DNA of 64,000 bases from Sipunculus nudus (taxonomy: Eukaryota > Annelida > Sipuncula > Golfingiida > Sipunculidae). Below, one piece after another: positions 46,850-58,895 of the stretch; within the stretch, counting starts at the first letter, position 1, and each line of letters starts with the position of its first letter. A model generated the notes under the pieces. The model had not been told where the DNA came from. It ran no database searches and saw only the letters and a list, made by a program, of their open reading frames with translations. Location of the stretch: contig CM049314.1 in the NCBI GenBank assembly GCA_026874595.1, positions 56,095,812 through 56,159,811 of the forward strand, in the 5' to 3' direction. The translations under genes were made by a program, and so were the position numbers.

Positions 46850-47802
46850 TTATACATGTGACAACTTATGAAAACTTGATAAAGAATGTCCTTACGTCGA
46901 AGAAACTGCATAGAAATTAACTGAATCTGGACCAAGAACTCAAGATCATGGCCAAGAATAAACAGAGACATTTTCGATCCCCAGTTTTTTCAATCATTGA
47001 AACAAAAACCCTCTTACTTTGTTACTTAACACACATTACCCCTTTCGCCAGGGATATCAGACATTTGTGTTTCAATGACGTGAAAAATTTATACATTAAC
47101 GCGAGGCGTTTGATTTTGTTACACGCTAGACCCGGTCTCAAAGTCAGTCCATTATCTATTTCGGATACGTAAAGTTCTAAGACAGGAACCAACAAGATGA
47201 GTGCTATTTTCGAGCAATCAATGGAAGCCCCCCCCCCCCCTCCCCCACTTTCCGCTGCCCGTAACTGGGTGATAATGGGATTTTTTTTTAGTTTACGCTC
47301 TTCAAAAAAAGGTCAAAGTAAAAATAATTATATAGGTGCAAATCTGTCACCCACAACTAAAATATAGTCAAAGGCAATTTTTTTATATTTAAAATCAAGG
47401 GCAAACACGGGCAGTGGAAAGAAAATATTTGTATCGACGGTTTAGTACTCCAGTGAAACCATCAACCATTGTGACCATAAGCCTTAATCAAAAAGGGTAC
47501 TCTACTTGAGTTGCTTTAAATGAAAAGAAAGGCCTTGTATTTTAAAATATACCTTGAACATAAAGCGAAAATGTATTTACCATAAGAACACATTGACAGA
47601 AAATCTTTGACGGGGAAGAACCGTGTAATTAATAATGTTCTTCAGCTTCCGTCCCGCTAAATTTAATATCAGAAGTGGTCTTTCGCTCGATACTCAACAA
47701 GGTTATCTTAGCTTGGATGCGCGTGTAACGATAAAATGTTACTTTACAAACAAATATAACTATTGCCTGTTATTAGCTGTGTCAGATAGCAGCGTCGGTG
47801 CG

Positions 47803-48035
47803 TCCAAGGTCCTACTAAGCTGGGCTCGGGAGGCTTCGGAGAACAGTATGTGGAGCCGACACAGAACTCCTCTAAGACTGTAAATGTGAGCATTGATGAC
47901 GTCGTATTCGTTGTTCTCTTAATAAACGTTTTGTATTTTGCCTGCAAACCCACATGAAGTTTGCCTAGTCGGCAGGATACGTCAATACATGATTTACTAC
48001 GAGAGACACTTGGAGAATACACTGCTTCATGGATA
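47803..48035. other. 230-bp block present in unit B, absent from A
   Basis: B departs from A after AGCAGCGTCGGTG and rejoins at TCACATATTAATAA. The block has higher GC than its surroundings and no clear target-site duplication or inverted ends. Insertion in B or deletion in A. Confidence 0.6.
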
Positions 48036-48223
48036 GTCCCTCACATATTAATAATATTTATAGCCATGAACAAAGTTACGACCCTGAACGATTGAAGTAT
48101 TAATCTGAAAGACTTGTAGCAAAAATCAAACAGAATGCTGCCTTCCACTGTAAGATTTTATCTCGAATAAAATACAACACTATATTTAATTAAATTTAAT
48201 TTAAATTGTATTTGTATTTGTAT

Positions 48224-48226
<3 letters not shown>

Positions 48227-48281
<55 letters not shown>
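48227..48281. repeat. (TA)n microsatellite at the B/C junction
   Basis: First of two TA arrays (the second at 48,382-48,437) that mark the junction of units B and C, a likely breakpoint of the duplication. Confidence 0.95.
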
Positions 48282-48284
<3 letters not shown>

Positions 48285-48377
48285 TTTTTATGTATATATA
48301 TCCTTATATGCAAATAAATGTATATATTATATACATATATATGGAATCGGTCTTCAATGATCTGATATTTTTAACCC

Positions 48378-48381
<4 letters not shown>

Positions 48382-48437
<56 letters not shown>
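48382..48437. repeat. (TA)n microsatellite at the B/C junction, second array
   Basis: About 28 units, followed directly by unit C sequence (TGTCTGTTAAAATCCTATAC), paralogous to the end of the arrays at 2.28 and 27.99 kb. Confidence 0.95.
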
Positions 48438-48440
<3 letters not shown>

Positions 48441-48964
48441 TGTTAAAATCCTATACTGTTTTCCGTCACGATTACCTTAAGATTACAGACTATACTCTAC
48501 TTATATCTGTACTTTCTAAATAAGTCGGGTCAGTTCCTGAAGGGCCTAACTTAAAAGTCATATTGATTATCATATGGACTTATTAATCTTCGTGTCTTTG
48601 TGGACATTAATAATGTCAGTAGTCGCCCATTAATGGCTATCTGTGCTGAAATGCTTTCAATATGCCTTTTCCTCAAGGTCAAGTTTTGCTCCGGAATAAA
48701 ATGAAACTCCCTTACATGTAACATGCTCTTGGTGGTCTATGTACTCCGGGCAATCCCTAGGAAGATTTGTGGCGATTACACAGATTTGATGATTGTTATG
48801 CTTAATCCCTCAGACATCGTATATCCCGTTTAACCATCCCACATACAGTAGCATAAAATGAGCTACACATCAAATAGAGCTGTAGTTGTATAATACGTCA
48901 GCAAGGCCTAGTTTTGAAACCAACCAGAAGTCTTTTTCTTCTGAGCCATTTAAGGGTTACAGAC

Positions 48965-50111
48965 ATGAAGGCCAAGAACGTAGCACTTCATTTATTTGTT
49001 CTGCTTTTTATACAACACCTCAATGTAGAGGGTAAGTAAATTGTGTAAGAGGTATAAGGACAGTAAAGTGAAAAAAAGCGTTTATGGTAACTAAGAATTA
49101 TAAGAGAAGGAAATTGTCGAATATTTACGGGGGACATGACAAATAATGGAGGGACATTCTACACGTTTATGTTGAGAAACACTGCCGTTAATAATAAAAA
49201 CAACCGCTTGATGTTCATGAAAATATCATTATAAAGAAAAAATTATAAAGAGACTTGAAATTTTTAAATGTTCAATACAAAGTCTACTGATATATTTAAA
49301 ACTGGAGTAGGATATTATGATGAATTTTAATGGGATTTGTATCAATTTTGATCCTAGATACAAAATTATTATCATGTGAGAGCATACACAATAGGCTGAA
49401 ATTGAACCTAAAGATTGGAAAAGACGCTCGAGCGCTCCAGCTGATGAAATCTTGGACCCGCCCTTGGCTCTCCATCCGCAACTGTAAAGTGACAGATAGA
49501 GGAATGTTTAAATATTTGGGCCAAAAGAAGTAGGAACTTGAGAGAAAAATAGCTTAAAGCTATACATGTTTATTAATGCCTAATTAATTCTGGCGCAATT
49601 ATTGATATAAGAAATTTCAAATGTTGATTTAATAGCCTTTCGTTGTCCGGGTCACTTGCACATTTTGTTAAGGCTCTTTGGTGAGTGAATAATGTTTACT
49701 GCCAGTGATGAACTGTCATCTGAACTATAGGTAGCATTTTAGGATATTTAAAGTGCAAAAACATGAAATGGGAAACAGCGTCATTTGTGTTATTATCCGG
49801 TTCCTGCTCAAAAAAGTATGATGCACATTTGATGGTAATGTAAGTGACTGTGTAAGGATAGGTCCATTTTTATTTGATTTTATAAAAGGTAAAAAAAATA
49901 AACAGGCCTCGACGAATGTAAACAGCGATGTCTCCAACAGGTGGCGCCATGGTGCTTATCCATCGATTTTACAATGGCTGGTAACGTATGCAGCATGAAC
50001 GCTGTGGGGAAAGGGGGCTCGGTATCACCTCAATCACTCCCAGGTATCAATTACTATGAATATGAGGACATTAGTTATGCCTCCACTCCCGCTTTGGATC
50101 CATGTGAGTAA
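48965..50111 (+). CDS. Plus-strand PAN gene of unit C: possible short secreted half-PAN protein
   Basis: Exon 1, 48,965-49,031, encodes MKAKNVALHLFVLLFIQHL with donor G/GTAAGT. A deletion has removed the normal exon 2 acceptor and the first half of PAN 1. The new junction reads AAATAAACAG/GCC, which supplies an AG acceptor in the correct phase, so exon 1 joins to GLDECKQRCLQQ...CLSIDF...VCSMNAV without a stop. Reading on through the normal T/GTGAGT donor ends at TAA (50,109-50,111), giving about 90 aa. No exon 3 (PAN 2) is found before the LINE at 51.2 kb. Either a truncated but expressible protein or a pseudogene; the polypyrimidine tract is weak. Confidence 0.4.
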
Positions 50112-50659
50112 AAGAGTTTTGCTCTCTGGCAGTAGAGGTCGCTCTTATATTCAAGGAAACACTTTATATCTCATTTCTGCATATTTTCGAATTCTGAATT
50201 CAGATATTACATGCACGAGGCCATGTTGATTTTGAATGCTTTTGGCGGAAGTTTTCTCCCTCCTAATAGAAAACACGATTCTATACTCTAACTTTGCTGA
50301 CACCAGACAACATTAAGTCAATATTTGAAATATGACAAAATGTGTGCCTTATTTAATTCAGTCGTTCATACAGACACTTTTATTAGAAAGGAATTGAGGT
50401 CCATCTGGTTTAATTAATCAGCCCCGTTTGTGTTTTTGTCCTGCAAATACGATCACTTGTACCCGATTGTGAAGTGTCCATGTAAACCTGATGGCACTGT
50501 ATGTATTGCTTGCCAGTATTACATTGTATTTTATTGTATTTAATTTTTAGCATTGTTGTTTATACTATTTATATGTGTGTTCTTTGAATCAACGGAATCA
50601 ACGTTTCTTAATTTCACGGAATTTTTTGTTCTGAATTAGTATCAAACCATAGTATGGTT

Positions 50660-50915
50660 AAGATTCCTTAAGTACGGAATGCGGAATGCTGTATGCGGAA
50701 TGCGAATAAAAATTGTATTGTCTAAATAAATAAGGTAATATTCCATATGCGCCGATCCGGCACACGGAATACGTATGATGCAAAACGAATCGCTACATGT
50801 AGCGATTTTTGCCGGTTCCGTATGGTATCCAGGAGCAACATATGGAAACATACATGCTTCCCTGCCAGTACATATGAAATCTCTTAACACGCATTCCGCA
50901 TCCCTCATTCTCTAT
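50660..50915. mobile_element. Foldback MITE-like element (GGAATGCGGA ends), unit C
   Basis: Paralogue of 30.68-30.94 kb. Left arm ACGGAATGCGGAATGC with a further GTATGCGGAATGCG; right arm ACGCATTCCGCATCCC, a good inverted match. Inner CGAATCGCTACATGTAGCGATTTT forms a tight hairpin. Confidence 0.55.
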
Positions 50916-51239
50916 ATCAATAATTCTATTTTAATTCGGCCAACTTGAGCTTTAGCCTCGATCCCCATCGATACCATGTTTAATAGAAAGACGTTCAAAT
51001 AAACCTATTACAAATCTCATTATATTTTCATATAACACACGTGCCTAAAAAATTGATATTATAGATATTTTGCATAAAATAAGGCAAATTCGCGAAGGAC
51101 AACAATTTCTCTCTTTATTCCTCCTTCTCTAAACAACATGAGGTTGTGTGATTTGTTAAAAAAAAATCTATTGGCTTATCTATGACCACTGTTAACTCGG
51201 CAGTGACGTCAGCCACAAGGAAACCCCCATCTTACTGAA

Positions 51240-53220
51240 AAGTTTAGTTAGTGCTAGTTTGAGTTCTTTGGAATTACCTGATAGCGACCTATAGCGGACC
51301 CCCAATTTCATTGTTTAAAACAAAAAGTACACCGAATGATTATAGTCTTCTATAATATCGTTGCTTTCTTCAACAATCGTGTTTCAAAATGGAGTCAACT
51401 GTGGGTAAATGAACGCCAATGATCCTCTAAGCTCACTGAAAATGTCAGGACACCTTTAATTACCGCCCGATAAAACTTTAATAGAATCGGTTGAATGAGC
51501 CCAAAATCTTTAAGGTTCCTTAGAATGAATAACCATTGCTGTGCCTTCTTTACGCAGTAATTAACATTTTCGGTAACTTCAACTCAGAAGAATTAAAACT
51601 TCCAAAAATAAATACAGTCAACGATTTCAACCTCGGAGCCGTCAATTACTAAGGGTAATATTTCAGGTTTCTTCCGTATAAAATCAATTATAATCTCCTT
51701 GGTTTTCTTTACATTTAACCCCAGATTATCTTTAGCACCACGAAGTTAATGTTTTAATTTCATTGCGGTAAACACTTTCGTTATTTCCCCGGATGAACCA
51801 AGAAACTGTTTTGTCATCTGCAAAAGTTACAATGAGGCAATTATCAGAAGCAGAGACAGAAATGGGGGATTAGAGAGTACAGATTTGGTGAAAGCACACA
51901 ACCTTGGGTTGCTCCAGTGTTTATGTCCAGTTCTTCGGAAATAATCTTACCAATGTTAACCACTTGAGGCAAATGTGTTAAAAAGTCTAAGATCCAGTTA
52001 CACATATTATAATTAAGACCCAGTTCTGATATTTTTCCGATTTATTTATGGGGAAGGATAGTGTTAAAGGCTGTGCAATGAATAAAACCCTTGCATAGGG
52101 ATTCTCGTAAGTCGAGATGTTTTGAATTACGGTACAGTGTGAATGATACAGCGTCATCTGAGCGCTTACTACGATAGGCAAACTGAAAAGGATCAAACTT
52201 TTCTGAAATACAGCATTTGGGATAATTTATCACCAATCGCTCAAAACTCTTGGCAGTTACAGAAGTTAATGCAACAGGACAATAGTCATTCAAACATGGT
52301 GCATGAGATTTTTTCGCCAAAGGAATAAACACTGATGATTTAAAGAGCTTTGGCACTGTTCTCGAACACAAGGACCAGTCAGAAAGAATAGTGAGAGCAC
52401 CAGATATTTCATCGGCACACTTTCTGAATAGTCGCGGCGTGAGACCATCAGGACAAGCCGCTTTGCTTATTTTAAGCAGGCAAGAATTCTCTTGGTATCT
52501 ACAGTTTCTATAACAAATGGAGGCGGACCGTCACTTGATGTTTTCTCATAAAATGGTTTCAGACCGATCAAAGCGAGCATGAAATTTGTTTAGTTCATCA
52601 GAAAGATTCGGATCGTCTAAGAGATAAGAAATGTCTCTGTCAATAATTTTTTATCTGATGGAACGGTTGAACCATGGTTTATTATTCCGGTAATCTGTGA
52701 CAGAATGTCAGGTAATCAACAACCACCTGCGTGCTCTTGTTTAAATCATCGTTCAACAACACGGACCAATCAGTGCAAGCGTAGAAGCCTTGTAGGAATT
52801 GAATGTTGATTTCGCTCTATTCTGGGATGGAGTTAACAAAGCTTTCCACGCTTCAGTTGCTGGCGATACCAGGACACAAGGTGCGCGTGGTAGAGACTTG
52901 TACGCATCTTTAATCGTGGCGTAACAATAATCCAAAACCTTGTAATATAGTGTTGTACATTTAACATGTTTGAAATATTTCGGTAGGCATGTTTATAAAA
53001 TGGTATGGTTGAAGTCTCCAGCTATAATGTTTATAACCCCTCGGTTGTTATTTTTGGTTTTCAGTCATACTGCTTGACAGCTGTTCGATAGCAGACAAAG
53101 CATTCGCTTCTGAGGGGATAAAGGCGACAGTCTAAATCAGTGAACCAAATTCCCATGGCAGGTAGAAGGGGTGACATTTAGTTTCCAGAGATTCCAACTC
53201 TGGGGTACATGAAATCACTT
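51240..53220 (-). mobile_element. Rex1-like LINE, uninterrupted but decayed, unit C
   Basis: Minus strand. Endonuclease part: 53.15-53.0 kb and 52,935-52,753 (DYCYATIKDAYKSLPRA, TEAWKALLTP). RT part: 52,371-52,042 reads VPKLFKSSVFIPLAKKSHAP, CLNDYCPVALTSVTAKSFER, then SEKFDPFQFAYRSKRSDDAV, a clear Rex1-type RT. The catalytic box FADD is at 51,813-51,824. The endonuclease-RT linker appears shortened, but no CR1 insertion is present. The 3' end lies at the same relative point as in unit B. Confidence 0.75.
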
Positions 53221-53279
53221 TCGTGTCCTTACACCATTTTTCATGAATAAGAAAACACACTCCATCACAATGGTCAGAC

Positions 53280-53280
<1 letters not shown>

Positions 53281-53310
<30 letters not shown>

Positions 53311-53370
53311 TTAATATTAATTTATAAATAGTTATAATAAAAATTATAATAATAATAATGATAATGATAT
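53281..53370. repeat. (AAT)n microsatellite, unit C
   Basis: Shortest of the three paralogous arrays. Confidence 0.9.
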
Positions 53371-56300
53371 CTTATATAGCGTAGAACCACATCAGTGCTG
53401 TAACATACAGCAATTTGTAAAAGACACATTGTAAAAGTTACTATTTGAATTATAGGGTCATGCACTTATAATCATGTTTATGTACACTTGTCAATTTTTA
53501 TTATGTTAACTGGTACACAATCTTAAACCAAGTGATTTTTAAAACATCTGTAAATCAAGGTAAAGACTACAGTTTGTGAAGATAATGTTCATTGTGTTCA
53601 TTTTAGAGGCGACTGCCTGGATTCCCCTGGTATGTACACAAATTTCGGTGAATTGTAAATCTGAGGTTTTAGCTTTTGGTATTTTATAAAATAGTATGAA
53701 AGACTTAATTTATAAAGCCAAAATATGACATACATTTCTATGCGCTGATACAAAAAGTGCGAAAATAGATGAGTCTTAAGAGCATGATTAAATGTACCAG
53801 TATTGTTTTTGCTGCACTACATTTTCTGGCAAGGAATTCCAGGCGATTACAGAATGATTTGAAAATGTTCTGTAACTATATGCGTTGTGAGCGAGGCATG
53901 CAAACTATTATGTAATTAGCAGAATGGATTTGTAACCTGCGCTTTTATGGACCCGCTACCCCTAAGGTAGCAGGATGGTTCCCCAGTATGATCTGCTTTG
54001 TTTCAATTTTTCCTTTGCATTAAACAATTTGCAGCCTTGGGACAGTTTGATGTATATATTCTCTTTTATATGTATATATAACTTTGTTTTGGTAAACCTG
54101 ATTGAATTAATAAGCGTTTTAATGTTGTTTTAAAAATTTAATAAAACACAGTTTATTTCAGCACATCTAAGGCAGATACAAAATACATTTTTAAATTAAT
54201 CGAAAAATTCAGAAAATAATCCCCAGGCGTTTCTGTTTTGTTTTGCAAGTTAAGTTAAAAAATAAAGATTTTACACCGTGTTTAGTTTTTAAACCCTCAG
54301 AAATAATTTTTTTCAACACGTTTACCAAATAAAATCATTCCAATTACCATAAGATTTTAAAATAAAATAAACTGCATATGTAAAAGATGGTATGTTTTGG
54401 ACAAGTAATTACCTAGTAACAATGCTCTGAAGAAAAGGTGTTAAGGTGGTATGGATTTTAGAGAAAAAATGCCACATGCTTCACTCAAAGAGATCATTTG
54501 GTCTACAGGCGTCTAAGAACATCTACATGCTATGGATTATAAAGATATAGCTTGTCGTAGTTGCATTAACTGGATCTTAGGACGGTTGGAGCATACTGAT
54601 GTAAATGACAAAATTTCAACCTAACTATGAGGGTTCTTTCTAATATCATACACTGAAATGTAAAAAGCTTCACTTAAAACTGATGCACATTCTTATTCAT
54701 ATGGAAAATAAAGCACACTTTGTATTCTCAAAAACATATCATCTTTCATCATATACTTTTCTTTATGACCTATATTATACCAACCTTAATAAGACCTGAA
54801 TCATTTGACTTAAACCATGAAGTGAAAAGTAAAATGAATTCACATAGGACAGAAGGAAAGTCATCAGCTATACTTCATTTTGATCAATGGTAATCAACAT
54901 TTAGGATTAACCTTTCACTTTTGTTCTGGACCAATTTATTTATCATGTAACAGGTTGATTTCTGCCGTCTTTATGAATTTAAGCGAGAAAACCTCATTTT
55001 GATCAATCTTAACAAACATTTAGGTTTACTTTTTACTTTTTTTCTGAGGTTTTTTATTAATCATATAATAGGATGTTTTCTACCATTTCTATGTATTTAA
55101 AATCATATTTAAAAGAATATCCAATGATATTGATGCGTTCAGTGGTGAATTTCAGACTTATTCCGTTTCCCAGAAGAAGTAATACCAGATGCCACCACAA
55201 GATTTTCGTTCGCATTGGCAAAAGAAATTTCATATATGTAATGTTCTACCGCAGACTCGAAGTACTCCCTTTGTTAACGATCTCAGAAATATATATTTCA
55301 GTAATATCCTTTCGATATCTACATAGCAAGCTCGGTTTGACAACTCCGGTTCTCAGGTCGATATACTTCTATCTTAGATGAAAGATACATTTTCAGTGAC
55401 AGAAGCCAACAATAGAGATAGTATAAAACATAAATTTTGTTTTATGCCTTTGTTTTCCTAGTAAAACATTGATTTCCATTAAACTAAGTCCCAGTTGCCG
55501 ATACTGATACGCTGACAGTTCATCCACAATACGCTCCTCTAAATAATCCATATCCGCACCCAAACTGGTTTCACTGATATACTAATATTACTGATACAAT
55601 AATATACAGGTGTCAGCACTTACTCTTAGGACAAGGATTAGTTGTGATTATAAGAGTCTGTGAATGTCCACTCAACCATTGCTCCTTACCATGCGTTGCA
55701 TCGCAGAGAAAAAAGGGCAAAACATATATTTTACAGTTAAAATTTCAGATATATCAATGATCACTGTTAGATATTAGATATGTTAGTACTATTACCTCGG
55801 ATGTATCATGGTCGTGGCCATATTGGCCCAAGAAATAGTTCGGTAGAGTTCGGGTCAAGGCTGCGTCCCACGTCAATGTATACAAAAGTAACGTCATTAG
55901 ATACATTTTATATAAATTATTTATTTTGTCAAGTTCTTCAAGGATTATACATGGCGCGCGTGACTCGTAGATTTGCTATAGATGATGTTCCTTTATTGTG
56001 GTATAAACGATTTGCGGACGTTTATGTAATTGTTCCATTCCAAACTGGGTTACTTCTTGTGTGAAGTTAACTCACGTGCATTTTCACTGCGATGACACAA
56101 CCAGCGACGCCCTGCGGCAAGACCAAATATCACACGATGGTGCTTATAATATGTTGTAACATTTTTTGTAAATGTTCATCTATTGTTATTCATCATGTTC
56201 ATCATCATGTTATTCTATTTTTACACGATTATTCTGGGTTAAGTTTATTAGAGATTTTTAGTTAAATAACCGTACAAGCGTCCAATTCACTGATGTTCAT

Positions 56301-56619
56301 CGTAATTTTAGGGCCAGGAATGCACGCTTTTAGTGCTTATTCTTGGGCCACAGATACAATCCCATCTGTAATCTCCAGGGTCTAGGGAGAACACTCAAAG
56401 ATTAGCCGATGTGCTCCGAGTGGAATTTTATCCGACATCTTGACACGGGAAAGGTGAAAGTAAGCTGTTAAAACGATTATAAATCATTTATTTTCAAATA
56501 AAAGTAGTAAGAATTGCCATTACGTCAATACCTTATTAATAATAACGGCCTTGGGAATATAAAGGCATTTTAAATACAGATGATTGGAGATATAAAAAGT
56601 TTCTACAAACGTCTGTAAT

Positions 56620-57065
56620 AATTATCCTTCAGACGGCCTAACCAAACAATTCAAAGTCCAAACGAAAATCTAGACACGGCAATCCAAACAACTTTCTGAC
56701 TAAAGCCGTCCTCCAATCTTCCGACTTTTCTGACCGATTTTCTGGCCAATGCCCACACTTCTGCCAATTTAGCTTGCACGTAACCAGATTTGTACAACAA
56801 TTTCTTGATGCATCACATGGGCCGATTATTAACTTTCTTTCATCATTCTTGACGACAATAACAATCCATAGGACAAAACAATGGAGATCAAAAGGGTCGG
56901 AAACTTCTGATAATGTGCAAGCGAAATGGGAAGAAGTGCGGACACTCGCCGGTTGGTGGATTTCCGTCAGGCCTGTTAAAAAATCGACAGGCAAAACATT
57001 TAAATGGGAGGCCGGCTTACCGGGTCTCAATACGTTCCCTTACAGTTTAAACAAATATAGTTTGT
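56620..57065. mobile_element. Foldback element, unit C
   Basis: Clearest of the three. GTGCAAGCGAAATGGGAAGA and the following AGTGCGGACACTCGCCGG at 56,916-56,954 are matched on the opposite strand at 56,740-56,780 by GTGCAAGCTAAATTGGCAGA and AGTGTGGGCATTGG. A 130-codon minus-strand frame across it is a by-product of the arms. Confidence 0.5.
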
Positions 57066-57779
57066 CAACGCTGATTTCAGCGCTTTAAAATCATTTTGAC
57101 CCCTTTCGAAATAGCAACATAGCCAGGATATTGAAGCCAGACTGCTTGGACGGTAAACCCATATCAGTCCATGTCTTTTATACCTGTAAAAAATTTCAAG
57201 GCGATTTATGTATGAATTGGGTGCAATAAATATCATTCACTTTGAAAATTGGTATTCATAGTAAATTCTATAGATATGCACCGATATAGATTCGTACAAG
57301 CGTTCGTGAATGATGTCTACACAACAGTTTCATATGAATCATGAAATACAGATGTATGTGTCTCAATTAAATTCTCAATTCAATTCCTTGCAATGGAATA
57401 ATAAAGTATATCTTATTATATCTTATCTTACATAAAAATTACCCGACCTTTTCACAATGACTGGCTTTAAGATATTCATGTTTTTATCGGGAGCTAGTGT
57501 TTGGTCTATGACTCATTGTCAAACCTTCCCTGAAACACTATTCCTTTAATTTTCATTTGAAAAACTAGTAAAATGGAATGCAACCGCCAACAGAAATGTC
57601 TAACATCATGGCATTTAACTATGCGGACTCAGATAGAAAGTTAACTGCATTACAAATCCTCAAAAGAAAGTGAGATATGATGGATAATCGTAATCTATTT
57701 TAAAAGATAAGTATAATTCTAATCAAAACGGTAACGTTTATGTCCGAAACTGGGATTATTTATGGAGCTGAAATAAGAT

Positions 57780-58847
57780 TCACACGGAAGTCACTCGTCT
57801 GACGTAGTAGAACAGATCTGGAGTTGCTGTCCAGGAAATATTAGGATCACCAGTGACGTCATACAGCAGACAGCTTCTGGTAGCCGAGAGGAAACTGAAT
57901 GATAAATACGATATATTTCCAGCACACCAGATGGCGCATTCTACTCTGCTTCTGACTGTGGCGACATCTGTTGGGAACATTGGCGGTAGACGATCCTTTG
58001 AAGCCAAGTACCACGATTTAAGAGACATCACTTGTGAAAAAAAAGAACAGTGTATTAAATCTTCAATTTCGTCGTAATAGAAAAATAAAACTTATCATGA
58101 CATAATTATCTCCTTTCCGCCCCACAAGCACCAATACAATTTTCAGTAAGCCTTTTAACATGCCTTACTGATCCATGTCCCGTCAAGTGAACAGAGCGAT
58201 AATGGAAGGATATTTAAATACTTCTGTTATCTCTCACATGGTGTGATCATTAAACAGTAGTGACGAGTTCTGAGAGAGGAAGCGCTCTGGTAAAGTATTG
58301 GAAATTTACCCTTTTTAAAGCTTCAGAGTGATAATGCTCGTTTATAATTTTTTTTTTACTTAAACAGGTAAATTTTCCAAGACTTAGCCCATCCTCCACC
58401 CGTCACTTAAATTGTGAATTAAGCATTCAAGAATAGTTATATATATATGGGTTTTCCTATTAATTTTTTGTTATTTGTTAGTTTCTGTCATGGTTTCCAG
58501 TTGCTGAACCAAGAAATCAAACGAGGTATATCAGCTTGTGGGACATCGGATCTACCTACCATCCCCCATTCACTGAAAGGTGACTGACCAACTGATACTC
58601 TTATGGTAAAGTAAACTATCAGGACAATGGGGTATAAACCCTCCCATTGTCCCTAGCGCCTGAGTGAGAGAGACGCGTGCGTCTATTCGCTTTCTGGCGA
58701 CCGGATATTCCACTTTTAATTGCTCGTAGTCAAGTCATAATTACGTGCAATGGAATTTAACTTTAATCAACATAATGGGAAACTTTTTTACTAATACCAG
58801 CCACGATTGTACAGCTCCTCAAATATCATATCCAACGTGAACATCGG

Positions 58848-58895
<48 letters not shown>

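Larger units (their letters stand above)
27120..48180. repeat. Segmental duplication unit B
   Basis: The longest unit. It keeps all three exons of the plus-strand PAN gene, the Rex1-like LINE split by a CR1-like LINE, the AAT and TA arrays, the foldback element, the minus-strand PAN gene and the L1-like remnant. Similarity to unit A is high over most of its length, often above 85% by eye, with many small indels. A 230-bp block at 47,803-48,035 is missing from A. Confidence 0.85.

Noticed and set aside
56638-57030. 130-aa minus-strand ORF
   Set aside because: It lies across the inverted arms of a foldback element and is not open in the paralogues A and B.
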